Source: an uncultured Flavobacteriaceae bacterium
GTDB lineage: Bacteria; Bacteroidota; Bacteroidia; Flavobacteriales; Flavobacteriaceae
Reading direction: 5' to 3'
NCBI GenBank assembly: GCA_947502975.1
Contig: CANNBV010000001.1
Location: forward strand, 124,001-188,000
DNA: 64,000 nt
The position numbers were made by a program, and so were the translations under genes. The notes below the pieces were generated by a model, which worked only from the letters and a program-made list of their open reading frames with translations, had not been told where the DNA came from and ran no database searches. Shown piece by piece: positions 1-9,644 of the stretch. Position 1 is the stretch's first letter, and every line of letters begins with the position of its first letter.

Positions 1-1895
1 CTAAGTAATACTCTTAATACTAGAGTTGTAGCAATTCTAGTGCCCGTTTTTTTAACAGCAGTGTTGAATAAAGGTTCTAATTCTTCATATGAAACAGCCT
101 TGGCTAATTCCAAAATTTCAGCACGAACTTTCTGCTGCTTCGCTTCTGGTAAATTGGTATATTTTTTTCCAAGTTGTTTAATAACATCAATAGGTTTTCG
201 CTCTGGCTGGTTGTTTGATGGTTTCTGTGGTTGCGTATTGTTCTTAGGTTTTTGCTTTGCCCAGGTATCTCGCAAACCAACCGTTTTATTAAAGACTAAG
301 CCTTCTGAAGTACTATCATCATCTACATTAAAATATCCTAATCTTTGAAACTGATATCTGTCCCCAATTTTTGCTTCTACTAAACTAGGCTCAACAAATG
401 CTTCTATGATTTTTAAAGAATTTGGGTTTAAAAACGCCATAAAATCTTTGTCTTGATGACTATCTGGAGCTTCATCCATAAATAATCTATCATATTCTCT
501 AACCCCTGCCTTTATCGCATGCTGCACAGATACCCAATGCAATGTACCTTTTACTTTTTTTGATGTGTCTTCAGAGTAAGTACAATGTATTTCCAAAATC
601 TTTCCGTCGGTATCTTTAACAACACTTTCAGCTTTTATGATGTATGCATTTTTTAAACGTACTTCTCCACCTAATTTCAGCCTAAAAAACTTATTGCTTG
701 CTTCTTCTTTAAAATCTTCCCTTTCAATATAAAGTTCTTTTGAAAAAGGTACTTTTCTGTATCCAGCACTTTCATCTTCTTGATTATTTTCAGCATCCAT
801 CCATTCAGTTTTACCATCAGGATAGTTCGTAATAATCAATTTTACAGGGTTTAACACCGCCATAACTCGTGGAGCCGTTTTGTTTAAATCCTCTCTAATA
901 CAAAACTCTAGGAGTGATACATCAATTACGTTATCACGTTTGGCAACACCTACAGTTTCTACGAACTTTCTTAATGCAGTTGGTGTATAACCTCTGCGTC
1001 TTAATCCAGAAATTGTAGGCATTCTTGGATCGTCCCAACCATTCACAATACCATCTTCTACCAATTTAAGCAACTTACGTTTACTCATGATAGTATAACT
1101 TAAGTTTAAACGTGCAAATTCGCGTTGTTTTGGTCTTAGTTTATCTGTATCTACCACTTGGTCTAAAAACCAATTATAAAGCTCTCTGTGAGGCTTAAAT
1201 TCTAAAGAACAAAGTGAGTGCGATATTTGTTCGATGTAGTCACTTTCACCGTGCGTCCAATCATACATTGGATAAATACACCAATCGCTACCAGTTCTGT
1301 GATGTTCTTTTTTTACGACTCGATACATGATGGGGTCACGCATCAGCATATTTGTGTGCTGCATATCAATTTTTGCACGCAAGATATGTTCACCTTCATC
1401 AAACTTACCATCTTTCATTTGTTGAAATAGATCAAGATTTTCTGCCACAGTTCTATCACGGTAAGGGCTATTAACACCAGGTTCTGTTGGTGTCCCTTTT
1501 TGTTCGGCCATAACCTCACTAGATTGAGAATCTACATAAGCCTTCCCGTCTTTAATTAACATTATGGCCCAATCGTATAATTGTTGGAAATAATCCGAAG
1601 AAAATAAAACTTTATCCCACTTATAGCCTAACCAAGCTATATCTGTTTTAATAGCATCTACATATTCCTGTTCTTCTTTCGCAGGGTTTGTATCATCAAA
1701 ACGCAGGTTCACAGGTGCATCATAATACTCTCCCAAACCAAAACTAATCCCTATGGCTTTTGTATGACCGATATGCAAATAGCCATTCGGTTCTGGTGGA
1801 AACCTAAAGCGTAAATTATCTTTAGACATGCCGCTTGCTAAATCTTCTTCTATAATTTGCTCTATAAAATTTAGTGATTTTCTTTCTTCAGACAT
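1..1895 (-). CDS. glnS: Glutaminyl-tRNA synthetase, 3' end truncated by window edge
   Basis: Minus-strand reading frame from ATG at 1893-1895 stays open to position 1 (not in the ORF track because it is open-ended). Translation begins MSEERKSLNFIEQIIEEDLASG...RFPPEPNGYLHIGHTKAIGISFGLGEYY, with class I HIGH motif (HIGH) and MSKRKL-type KMSKS motif. Confidence 0.93.
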   Translation of the reverse strand, partial: MSEERKSLNFIEQIIEEDLASGMSKDNLRFRFPPEPNGYLHIGHTKAIGISFGLGEYYDAPVNLRFDDTNPAKEEQEYVDAIKTDIAWLGYKWDKVLFSSDYFQQLYDWAIMLIKDGKAYVDSQSSEVMAEQKGTPTEPGVNSPYRDRTVAENLDLFQQMKDGKFDEGEHILRAKIDMQHTNMLMRDPIMYRVVKKEHHRTGSDWCIYPMYDWTHGESDYIEQISHSLCSLEFKPHRELYNWFLDQVVDTDKLRPKQREFARLNLSYTIMSKRKLLKLVEDGIVNGWDDPRMPTISGLRRRGYTPTALRKFVETVGVAKRDNVIDVSLLEFCIREDLNKTAPRVMAVLNPVKLIITNYPDGKTEWMDAENNQEDESAGYRKVPFSKELYIEREDFKEEASNKFFRLKLGGEVRLKNAYIIKAESVVKDTDGKILEIHCTYSEDTSKKVKGTLHWVSVQHAIKAGVREYDRLFMDEAPDSHQDKDFMAFLNPNSLKIIEAFVEPSLVEAKIGDRYQFQRLGYFNVDDDSTSEGLVFNKTVGLRDTWAKQKPKNNTQPQKPSNNQPERKPIDVIKQLGKKYTNLPEAKQQKVRAEILELAKAVSYEELEPLFNTAVKKTGTRIATTLVLRVLL

Positions 1896-1992
1896 AAATT
1901 TGTTGCAATTCGTAGTTTCAAAATAGAAACTCTTCTAATTAAATAAAAATATAGACAAAATTAGGTAATTTTACCGACTTAAAATCTGTTAG

Positions 1993-2355
1993 ATGGGAAT
2001 TATAAAAGTTGAAAATATTAGGGTTTTTGCACATCATGGATGCCTTGAGGAAGAAACAAAAATTGGTAGTGATTATCGTGTAGATTTAAATGTAAAAGCT
2101 AATTTACAAATCTCAGCAAAAAGTGATGCTCTAGAAGACACTGTAGATTATGTGTTTTTAAACAAAGTGGTTAGAGAAGAAATGGCTGTCCCTTCTAAAT
2201 TATTAGAAACTGTGGCTAAACGTATTTTAAATAGAATTTTGCAGGAAGATGTAATGGTGCAAAAAGCAACTGTAAATATTAGTAAATTAAACCCTCCTAT
2301 TGGTGGGGATGTTGAAAGCGTGACGATAAAAATGACTAATAAACGTAAAAAGTGA
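1993..2355 (+). CDS. folB: Dihydroneopterin aldolase
   Basis: 120 aa; MGIIKVENIRVFAHHGCLEEE...DTVDYVFLNKVV...LLETVAKRI...NPPIGGDVESVTI is the FolB pattern. Confidence 0.9.
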   Translation: MGIIKVENIRVFAHHGCLEEETKIGSDYRVDLNVKANLQISAKSDALEDTVDYVFLNKVVREEMAVPSKLLETVAKRILNRILQEDVMVQKATVNISKLNPPIGGDVESVTIKMTNKRKK

Positions 2356-2385
2356 TTTTTTATAAGTGAAAGTCTTAAATTTTTT

Positions 2386-2393
2386 TACATTTG
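2386..2393 (+). promoter_or_regulatory. Candidate -7 element TACATTTG upstream of tRNA-Cys
   Basis: Matches the Bacteroidota -7 consensus TAnnTTTG, 15 bp before the tRNA 5' end; no clear -33 TTG found. Confidence 0.5.
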
Positions 2394-2407
2394 CAGCACA
2401 TAATTAT

Positions 2408-2479
2408 GGCGTCGTGGCCGAGTGGCTTAGGCACAGGTCTGCAAAACCTGCTACAGCGGTTCGATTCCGCTCGACGCCT
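2408..2479 (+). tRNA. tRNA-Cys (GCA anticodon)
   Basis: Cloverleaf readable: acceptor GGCGTCG/CGACGCC, anticodon stem CAGGT-CTGCAAA-ACCTG (anticodon GCA), T arm AGCGG-TTCGATT-CCGCT, discriminator T; CCA not encoded. Confidence 0.95.
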
Positions 2480-2483
2480 CAAG

Positions 2484-2513
2484 AAAGAGATACTTTTTAG
2501 TGTCTCTTTTTTT
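2484..2513 (+). terminator. Rho-independent terminator after tRNA-Cys
   Basis: AAAGAGATAC-TTTTTA-GTGTCTCTTTTTTT hairpin with T tract. Confidence 0.75.
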
Positions 2514-2544
2514 GTTTGAATTTTTAAAAAAGCTATCAAAGATA

Positions 2545-2566
2545 AGAGGCTATTACTGAAGCCTCT
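2545..2566 (-). terminator. Hairpin overlapping the stop codon of the LysE-family gene
   Basis: AGAGGC-TATTACTGAA-GCCTCT inverted repeat at the 3' end of the minus-strand CDS; weak T tract. Confidence 0.45.
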
Positions 2567-3245
2567 CTTTTATAGGATTCATTTTGTCTAATTGTTCTTT
2601 TATCAATTCTTTCTCTTCTGGGAAAAACCCTTGAACAAGTAATAACACACCAAAGCCTAAAATAACTAAGGCGATTATTTTTTTTGTCTTAAAAATTAAT
2701 CTTGGTGTTAGCTTGTTTTTAAGCTTTTTTGCAATGGCTATCTTAATTAAGTCTACAAGAAAATAAACAATAAGTATGGTTAATAGAAATACAATAACAC
2801 CATTCTCTGATTCTGTTAAGGTATTTGCCAATACTATAAAAGCAACCCAGCCTAATAGCACGCCAATATTTATGAAATTAAGAAGAAAACCTTTTAGAAA
2901 TAACTTTCCATAGCCCTTCTTTATTTCAACTTTGTGGTATTCTCTAACAATTTCTCTAAAGGATTTTGATGTTTTTATAAATGAAATTAAACCATAAGCT
3001 ACCAGAAGCACGCCTCCAAAGATTAGAAAATTAGGATCATCCTTTATTTTTTCTAAAAGCTTATTTGTACTGAAAAAAGCGACTATAATAAATAGAATAT
3101 CTGCTAAAATAACACCACAGTCAAAAATTAAGGCGCTCTTAAAGCCTTTTGTAGCACTAGTTTCTAGAAGTACAAAAAACACTGGGCCAATAGTAAAGGC
3201 CAAAATAATACCAAATGGAATTGCAGCAATGATGTTGTCGGTCAT
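2553..3245 (-). CDS. LysE family translocator
   Basis: ORF track gives 2553..3293; start more likely the internal Met (MTDNIIAAIPFGIILAFTIGPVFFVLLETSATKGFKSAL), typical LysE/RhtB N-terminus with several TM helices. Confidence 0.8.
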   Translation of the reverse strand: MTDNIIAAIPFGIILAFTIGPVFFVLLETSATKGFKSALIFDCGVILADILFIIVAFFSTNKLLEKIKDDPNFLIFGGVLLVAYGLISFIKTSKSFREIVREYHKVEIKKGYGKLFLKGFLLNFINIGVLLGWVAFIVLANTLTESENGVIVFLLTILIVYFLVDLIKIAIAKKLKNKLTPRLIFKTKKIIALVILGFGVLLLVQGFFPEEKELIKEQLDKMNPIKERLQ

Positions 3246-3291
3246 AAGTTTGAAAGAAAGCGCTTCACAAAGTAAAGCAAAATGTGCAAAC

Positions 3292-3324
3292 AAAAAAAGA
3301 GTGCTTTTTAAAAAAGCACTCTTT
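3292..3324 (-). terminator. Rho-independent terminator of the 3349-4755 gene
   Basis: AAAGAGTGCTTTTT/AAAAAAGCACTCTTT stem followed on the minus strand by a T tract. Confidence 0.75.
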
Positions 3325-3348
3325 CAAACAAACTAAACTTTGCAATAA

Positions 3349-4755
3349 TTATTGCTTAATCAACTTAATACTGTCTATACCAGTTAAGGTTTTAATTTGT
3401 GCGAAGTAAATACCAGATTTTAATCCAGACCCATCAATTGTTGCTTCATCATTATTTGGAGAAAGCGTCATTACTTCTTTTCCTAAAATATCAAGAACTC
3501 TTACACTTTCAATTTGAGAGTTTCCAGAAAGTAACCACTTATCTTGTGTTGGATTAGGGTAAGCTTTAAAGGGTGCTTTAGAAAAATCATCTGTACTTAA
3601 TACTGTATTTTTATGCAAATACAAATTATCATACCATACGTTACTCAAATTAGTAGTCATTACAAATTGTACGATATCGTCTCTGGTTAAGGTTCCGCCA
3701 AAAGCTGTTGCTATTTCTACATCAATAGAAACCCAAGTGCCAGAAGCAATTGCAGGACTAGTACCCGTATTTAAATCTAGAGTAAGAGCAGATACTTCAC
3801 CTGCACCTCCTCCCCATTGAGAGAATTTTGAATTAAAAACCTTACCTACCATATCAACTTCATCAGTGAAGATGTCCATATGGAAATGAGTAAAACCAGA
3901 AGCATCTATAGGTCTGCTACTTTGCCAATCAACGCCTTCACATACAGCACCAGTCATTAATTTTGTCGCATTACCAGCAATCATAACTTCAGTTGTAACA
4001 TTTGGGCACCATGACGTATCGAAGGTATCTACAGTAATATCTGTATAAGCATCACTAAAAAATGAGATAACGTCTGCCGCAGCCCTATTTGGTGGTGTTG
4101 GCGCGGCTACTGAGGGTGGTGAAGGACATGCCGAACAGACACCTCCACAATCTACACCAGTTTCATCTTGATTCATAATACCATCACTACAGGTTTCTGG
4201 TTTAGGAACCGACATCCCCTCAATATTATCTACGTAAAATGTACCATCAGCTGCAGCTTGCCAATTATTATTAGCGCCTTGTGTACCTGCGTTGTTACCA
4301 ACCCAATTATAATAGAAAAATATTCCTCCGTAAGAATCATTAGCTGTTCCAGTATTATCTAAATTTTGATTGAAAGTAAGAGTTATTGTTTCCCAACCAC
4401 TTCCTGTGTGAGGGGTGCTTGTAGCTGATTCTGGTCCTGCTCCTGCTGGTAATACCACTTTAGCAAATACATTAAAAGCCGTTGTAGAATACACATCTAC
4501 AACAACGTCTTTAGAAGTCGTTAGATCTAACCAATCTCCTTGAAAAGTTAATTCTGCTTGTTGCCATGGATCTCCAGTAGACGCTGAAATTATTTCCAAC
4601 GAATTTGCATCCATAGCCTGAGTAGAGCTAATAGATACAGATGTTCCGTTAGTTCCTACAATTGTGGGTGCAGTACCTTCAAAATCTTCTATCACAGTTT
4701 GTGAATAACCTAATGACACAGTCAAAAGGATAAGTAGTAATGTAATTTTTTTCAT
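3349..4755 (-). CDS. Secreted protein with T9SS type A sorting domain; putative glycan-binding protein
   Basis: Signal peptide MKKITLLLILLTVSLGYSQ; C-terminal NPTQDKWLLSG...VRVLDILGKEV...SGIYFAQIKT...SIKLIKQ is a T9SS-A CTD; linker CSDGIMNQDETGVDCGGVCSAC; region 229-383 resembles the C-terminus of the 22829-24253 lipoprotein. Confidence 0.8.
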   Translation of the reverse strand: MKKITLLLILLTVSLGYSQTVIEDFEGTAPTIVGTNGTSVSISSTQAMDANSLEIISASTGDPWQQAELTFQGDWLDLTTSKDVVVDVYSTTAFNVFAKVVLPAGAGPESATSTPHTGSGWETITLTFNQNLDNTGTANDSYGGIFFYYNWVGNNAGTQGANNNWQAAADGTFYVDNIEGMSVPKPETCSDGIMNQDETGVDCGGVCSACPSPPSVAAPTPPNRAAADVISFFSDAYTDITVDTFDTSWCPNVTTEVMIAGNATKLMTGAVCEGVDWQSSRPIDASGFTHFHMDIFTDEVDMVGKVFNSKFSQWGGGAGEVSALTLDLNTGTSPAIASGTWVSIDVEIATAFGGTLTRDDIVQFVMTTNLSNVWYDNLYLHKNTVLSTDDFSKAPFKAYPNPTQDKWLLSGNSQIESVRVLDILGKEVMTLSPNNDEATIDGSGLKSGIYFAQIKTLTGIDSIKLIKQ

Positions 4756-4869
4756 AATCTCTTATTTAAGTTAATTATTAATATTTGCCTTTGTATCACT
4801 TACAAAAGCGTTTTTAGTTGTTTGCTAAAATTAATAGGAAATGTTACGAATTGTGCAAAAAACACCTAA

Positions 4870-4910
4870 ACAAAAAACATACATACTAAAGAAATTGCTT
4901 TTTTGTTAAA
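4870..4910 (-). promoter_or_regulatory. Promoter-like block shared with the susC upstream region
   Basis: ACAAAAAACATACATACTAAAGAAATTGCTTTTTTGTTAAAT resembles 34193-34237 (ACAAAAAATATACATATCAAAAAAAAATATGGTTTTTTGTCAAAA). Confidence 0.45.
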
Positions 4911-5004
4911 TTATACACAAAATCGGACATAGTCAACACTTCAACGATGTTGTGTGATGAAATTATTCTACTACACCCTAAATAAGCTTAACAAAAATTA
5001 TTGT

Positions 5005-5023
5005 TGTTGTGGTAATGTTGTGG
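5005..5023. promoter_or_regulatory. Candidate operator: two TGTTGTGG direct repeats 11 bp apart; includes 14-mer TGTTGTGGTAATGT
   Basis: TGTTGTGG at 5005-5012 and 5016-5023; the 14-mer at 5005-5018 is identical to 34313-34326 upstream of susC. Confidence 0.45.
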
Positions 5024-5279
5024 TTGTGTTGAGTATTTCAAACATAGATTATGAAGTCTTTTTAATTGCATGCTTAAAATAGTTGCTCATTAAGATTAAT
5101 TATGGGTCAGATAGGCTAGCTAATATTACTATTAATAAGCTTAAACGTAACTAAAAATTACTGTGGTTTACTTATCGCTTTTAGAATAAAAGAATATTCT
5201 CTTATGCAGCATATTAGTAAATTGAATATCGAGAAGATTTAAGATTGAAAATGAATAAGATTACGCTCCCTTAATCGTT

Positions 5280-8200
5280 TTATTTTATGATAGAAATATT
5301 ATCGCTATTGTTAGTCACAACCCAAGCCTTAGTGTCTTTTATAGTAATCGGTACTATAGACCTAGAATCTTTTGGTATATAAACACCACTCTCTATAGGT
5401 GGTAAAGCTTTAAAACCATTGTAGTGGTTTTTATCATTTAACAATAAAAGGCCATAACCTGCATCATATCTAACAGTTTCCACCTCAACTCCATAATGAT
5501 TACCCACCAATAATATATCATTAAGCCCGTCATCGTTGAAGTCGGAAACCACTGAGGATTTAACCGGGCTGATTTGAGCCTCTACTGGTAGCACTTTACG
5601 TACTAAACTATTTCTATTATTTATTAAGATGACACTTTCAAAACTATTTATTTCATAAACTACAGCTTCTTTTACCTCATCTTCCGGTAAAATATCAAGT
5701 AATTTAGAAGATGCAAAACTGTGATAATCCTTAAACTTCTCAGCAACGAAAGGCATTTGTTGGCTTGTGCATTCTCTGCCCCTCACTGGTACATAATCAT
5801 CTTTATAAAATTTGGCTAGCACAATATCATTGGTTCCGTTATTGTCAAAATCATGAGCATAAACCTTAAAAGGATGCTCCTCAGAAGCTTTGAATTTATT
5901 GTTTTTACCAAGGTTGCCTATAATATAATCATCATCCCCGTCATTATCTAGATCACTTGCCGTAATTGACCACCAAATGCCTCGTGTATTTTTTAATCCG
6001 TAAGATTCTGATACATCTCTAAAACTCCCATTATTATTTGTTAAAACTTTAATTTCCATCCATTCGCCCACAATTAGTAAATCATCGTCATTATCATTAT
6101 CGACATCAGAAAAAACAGCATCTGTTACCATTCCTATATTAACTAATGCTGGTGCAAATTTTTCTGGTAATTTTTTAAACTTACCGTTTTCATTAATCAA
6201 AATATAACTCGTGGCAGGAGAAGCATAAGATTTCGCTATTAAACGCGTACCGACAAATAAATCTAAATCTCCATCAGCATCTATGTCTGAGGCTTTTACA
6301 ACCTGAGAACTTTCTCTTATTTTTGGCAAAACGGAATTATCTTTAATGAAATTACCTGAACCATCATTTATGTATATTCTATCTTGTAATAGAACATTTC
6401 CTCTATCGTACTCGCTGCCGCCACTTGCGATATAAAGATCCAGATCATTATCACTATCAATATCTATAAATAAACACCCAAGATCTTCAGCTAGTTTATC
6501 GGCTTGCCATGGTTGAGATATGTTTTTTATAAACTGTCCTTCTTTGTTTTGCAAAAATAAAACACCGCTTTGTCCGACAGCTCCGCCAATAAACAAATCA
6601 TCCAGTCCATCATTATTAACATCCCCAGCAACTGAAAAAGGGCCATTCTGAGAAACATTATGGGGTAATAATACCTCTTCATTAAATTCATCGAATTCAT
6701 TTTCCTCATGCCTATAATTAATCCCCAAGTTGTTATTAACCTCAGACAAAAGTGATTTATTTTCTATTTCACTAATCTTCAACAGCTTAGCATCTTTAAT
6801 ATTTGCTGTTATGGTTTGATTAGCATCAACATTCTCAAAAGTGTTTACTTCACCATTATGCCAAACGACTTCAACTTTATCTATTTCGACATCCTTTCCC
6901 AATCCAAAAAATAAGTTATGTTCCACGGATGACATAAAACCTTTTGTAACAGTATTTTCAGAAATTTGCTTTTTACCATTATGATATATAATAGCCTTAG
7001 CTCCAATACCAAATTTATTTTTTTCTCCTCCTTCAATATTAATCTTTAAAAAGTTTCCAGTCGATTTATTCTCATATACAAATGCCGATGCATCGATATT
7101 ATTAGTTATGACGTCTAAATCTCCATCATTGTCTAAGTCACCGTATGCCATTCCGTTAGAGAAACTCGGCGTATCAAAACCCCACTCCTTACTGACTTTT
7201 TTAAACTGCAAGTCTCCTGTATTTCTAAATACAAAATTTGAGATTGGTTGAGAAGGAGTATTTTTACTCAATTGAAATAACTCCTCTGCTGTAGTCCCTT
7301 TTGGTAGATTCTGTACTTTTGCTCTGTAATCATTGTTGTCAACGTCCTTTTTAATTCCGTTTGCTATTATAATATCTTTCCAACCATCATTATCCAAATC
7401 TGCCATTAAACTGGCCCAGCTCCAATCTGTATTTGAAATTCCAGCGATATTAGCGATGTCTGAGAAAGATCCCATACCACTATTTATTTGTAACGTATTG
7501 GTCATGTACTGTCGATGAGCACCTGAGTTAACCATTTCGTAAAAGGCTTCTGAACTCATAGAAGCCATATTTGTTTTTGACCTGTAATGATCTTCTGGTG
7601 TCATATCTGTAGTCAGTAGATCTATTAATCCATCGTTATTAATGTCTCCTGTATCTGTTCCCATACTGTATTGGGTAATGTGCTTAAGCTTTTCGTGAAT
7701 TACATTGGTAAACGTACCATCACCATTGTTGTAGTACATAAAATCTGGTTCTGCGTAATCATTGGCTACATACAAATCCATCCATCCATCGTTATTAAAA
7801 TCGGAAGCATTCACGCTAAGTCCATAAGCCACATCCCGAGATATTCCAACTTCTTCGGATACATCTCTAAACCTTCCATTATCATTTCTGTATATATGGT
7901 CTTTGAAGAATTTAAATTGATTACGAGGAATCTTATTTATTAGTAGTAGCTTTTTATCAGCTAACTGATTAACTTGATACATATCCAAATCTCCATCATT
8001 ATCCATATCAAAGAAAACAGCTTGCGTGGAAAAACCAACATCTGCGAGACCGTATTGTATTGCTGATTCTGTAAATGTTAAATCTCCATTATTTATATAT
8101 AATTGGTTTCTGCGATCTTCGGGTTTAGTTGAAATTCCATTTCTGCTTACATAGATATCTAAATAACCGTCAGCATTAACATCAGCCATCGTTACTCCCC

Positions 8201-8564
8201 AGGTCCATCCGCTATTTACAGCTACCTTAGACTTCTTAGTTATATTCTCAAATTTAAGCCCTCCTTTATTAAGGTATAATCTATCTTCTACTTGGTTACC
8301 ACCAAAAAACACATCAGGTAAACCATCATTGTTTATATCTCCAATAGCTACACCAGATCCCACATAGATTTGACTATAAAAGTAATGGTTAAAAAAATTT
8401 GACTCTTGTATTTTGTTATTAAAATCAATCCCGGTTCGTTCGGCAGAAAGCAATTCAAAACCTGCTTTTAGCTCTTGAGTCTCCAAAGGCCTAACAGATT
8501 TATTGCATGACACAACTAAGATAAAAACAAAGAGGAGTAATAAAAGAGAGGTTCTATTTTTCAT
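5280..8564 (-). CDS. VCBS/FG-GAP repeat lipoprotein, CRTAC1-like with ASPIC/UnbV domain
   Basis: 1094 aa; lipobox LLLFVFILVVSCNK; many DxDNDGxxD/DVNNDGLPD repeats; FLKINIEGGEKNKFGIGAKAIIYHNGKKQ...HNLFFGLG is UnbV-like. Confidence 0.85.
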   Translation of the reverse strand: MKNRTSLLLLLFVFILVVSCNKSVRPLETQELKAGFELLSAERTGIDFNNKIQESNFFNHYFYSQIYVGSGVAIGDINNDGLPDVFFGGNQVEDRLYLNKGGLKFENITKKSKVAVNSGWTWGVTMADVNADGYLDIYVSRNGISTKPEDRRNQLYINNGDLTFTESAIQYGLADVGFSTQAVFFDMDNDGDLDMYQVNQLADKKLLLINKIPRNQFKFFKDHIYRNDNGRFRDVSEEVGISRDVAYGLSVNASDFNNDGWMDLYVANDYAEPDFMYYNNGDGTFTNVIHEKLKHITQYSMGTDTGDINNDGLIDLLTTDMTPEDHYRSKTNMASMSSEAFYEMVNSGAHRQYMTNTLQINSGMGSFSDIANIAGISNTDWSWASLMADLDNDGWKDIIIANGIKKDVDNNDYRAKVQNLPKGTTAEELFQLSKNTPSQPISNFVFRNTGDLQFKKVSKEWGFDTPSFSNGMAYGDLDNDGDLDVITNNIDASAFVYENKSTGNFLKINIEGGEKNKFGIGAKAIIYHNGKKQISENTVTKGFMSSVEHNLFFGLGKDVEIDKVEVVWHNGEVNTFENVDANQTITANIKDAKLLKISEIENKSLLSEVNNNLGINYRHEENEFDEFNEEVLLPHNVSQNGPFSVAGDVNNDGLDDLFIGGAVGQSGVLFLQNKEGQFIKNISQPWQADKLAEDLGCLFIDIDSDNDLDLYIASGGSEYDRGNVLLQDRIYINDGSGNFIKDNSVLPKIRESSQVVKASDIDADGDLDLFVGTRLIAKSYASPATSYILINENGKFKKLPEKFAPALVNIGMVTDAVFSDVDNDNDDDLLIVGEWMEIKVLTNNNGSFRDVSESYGLKNTRGIWWSITASDLDNDGDDDYIIGNLGKNNKFKASEEHPFKVYAHDFDNNGTNDIVLAKFYKDDYVPVRGRECTSQQMPFVAEKFKDYHSFASSKLLDILPEDEVKEAVVYEINSFESVILINNRNSLVRKVLPVEAQISPVKSSVVSDFNDDGLNDILLVGNHYGVEVETVRYDAGYGLLLLNDKNHYNGFKALPPIESGVYIPKDSRSIVPITIKDTKAWVVTNNSDNISIIK

Positions 8565-8695
8565 ATTTCTAATTTATGATAAGTAGTTATTAAATCCAAA
8601 AAATAAAATTCCATCATTTCTGGAATATATACTTTGCATTTATTAATAAGTGTTTATTGAGAAAACCTGAAAATAAGCTATTTATAAGGAAGTGT

Positions 8696-9628
8696 TTAGC
8701 TTTTGAGAAACGTTTTAGTTCTTTTAAAGGAAATAGTGTTGTTATAAAACTTAGGTTTCTCATTCTTATCCCAAATACCCCAATATGCTCCCACATCGCC
8801 TTCGGCTCCAACTTTCCAAGATTCATCAAAAGACGAAAAATAAAAGATGTCAATATCATCCTCTTGAGCCCATAATTGGGTATTTATAAAATACTTCATC
8901 GCATTTTCTTCTGATGGAAAAGCACCATTTAGACCTTCGCCTTCACTCGGCCACCCAGTTTCTGAGATGATTACCTTTTTACCATTGGCTGCTTTTAAAG
9001 CTTTATTGTACATATCTTTCATGTAAATTAGAGAGTATTCTATACTACAGCCTTCCCAATATGGATAACAGTTTGCCAATATAACATCACAAGCTTCTGT
9101 TATTTTTGGTCTTAATGTGAACTCATAATAAGCGTCTACATAGCCCACAGGAATGTTGGTTATTTCATTTTTCACATCATATATAAATGCAATAAGCTCT
9201 TCTTCTGTTAAATCGCCTCTATACATGACTTCATTTCCTACTGCTGCAATATCAACAATACCGTCATTAGCCAATTGTTTTAATCCAGCAATCTCTTTTT
9301 TATTAATTTCTGGTTCATCACCTAACCAGGCCCCTACCATAGTTTTCATTCCCATTTCTTTGGCAATTTTAGGTATTAATTCATTTCCTTCTGTACATGA
9401 AAATGAACGCACCCATTTGGTGTATGGTTTAATAATGTTTAAACGTTTTCGTATTTGCTTTTCAGAAAGTTGGTCGCCTGGCTTCTGTCCTTCTACATAA
9501 GGACTAAATCCAATACCGTGCATACCGCCTTTAAGTACTCTTTTAAAGCAATTCTGTAAACCCTTTTTTGTTTTGTTGTCGAGGTTGTAACCTGACAAAG
9601 ACATTATTTTATTAGACCGAAATGACAT
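8696..9628 (-). CDS. GH17 family beta-1,3-glucanase, no obvious signal peptide
   Basis: 310 aa; GH17 motifs IAAVGNEVMYR (acid/base) and VIISETGWPSEGEG (nucleophile); paralog of 11222-12133. Confidence 0.88.
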   Translation of the reverse strand: MSFRSNKIMSLSGYNLDNKTKKGLQNCFKRVLKGGMHGIGFSPYVEGQKPGDQLSEKQIRKRLNIIKPYTKWVRSFSCTEGNELIPKIAKEMGMKTMVGAWLGDEPEINKKEIAGLKQLANDGIVDIAAVGNEVMYRGDLTEEELIAFIYDVKNEITNIPVGYVDAYYEFTLRPKITEACDVILANCYPYWEGCSIEYSLIYMKDMYNKALKAANGKKVIISETGWPSEGEGLNGAFPSEENAMKYFINTQLWAQEDDIDIFYFSSFDESWKVGAEGDVGAYWGIWDKNEKPKFYNNTISFKRTKTFLKS

Positions 9629-9644
9629 TTACTCTATAATTTCT

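Noticed and set aside
40-1430. Plus-strand ORFs 40..348 and 1218..1430
   Set aside because: Both lie antisense within the clear glnS reading frame and have no recognisable protein features.
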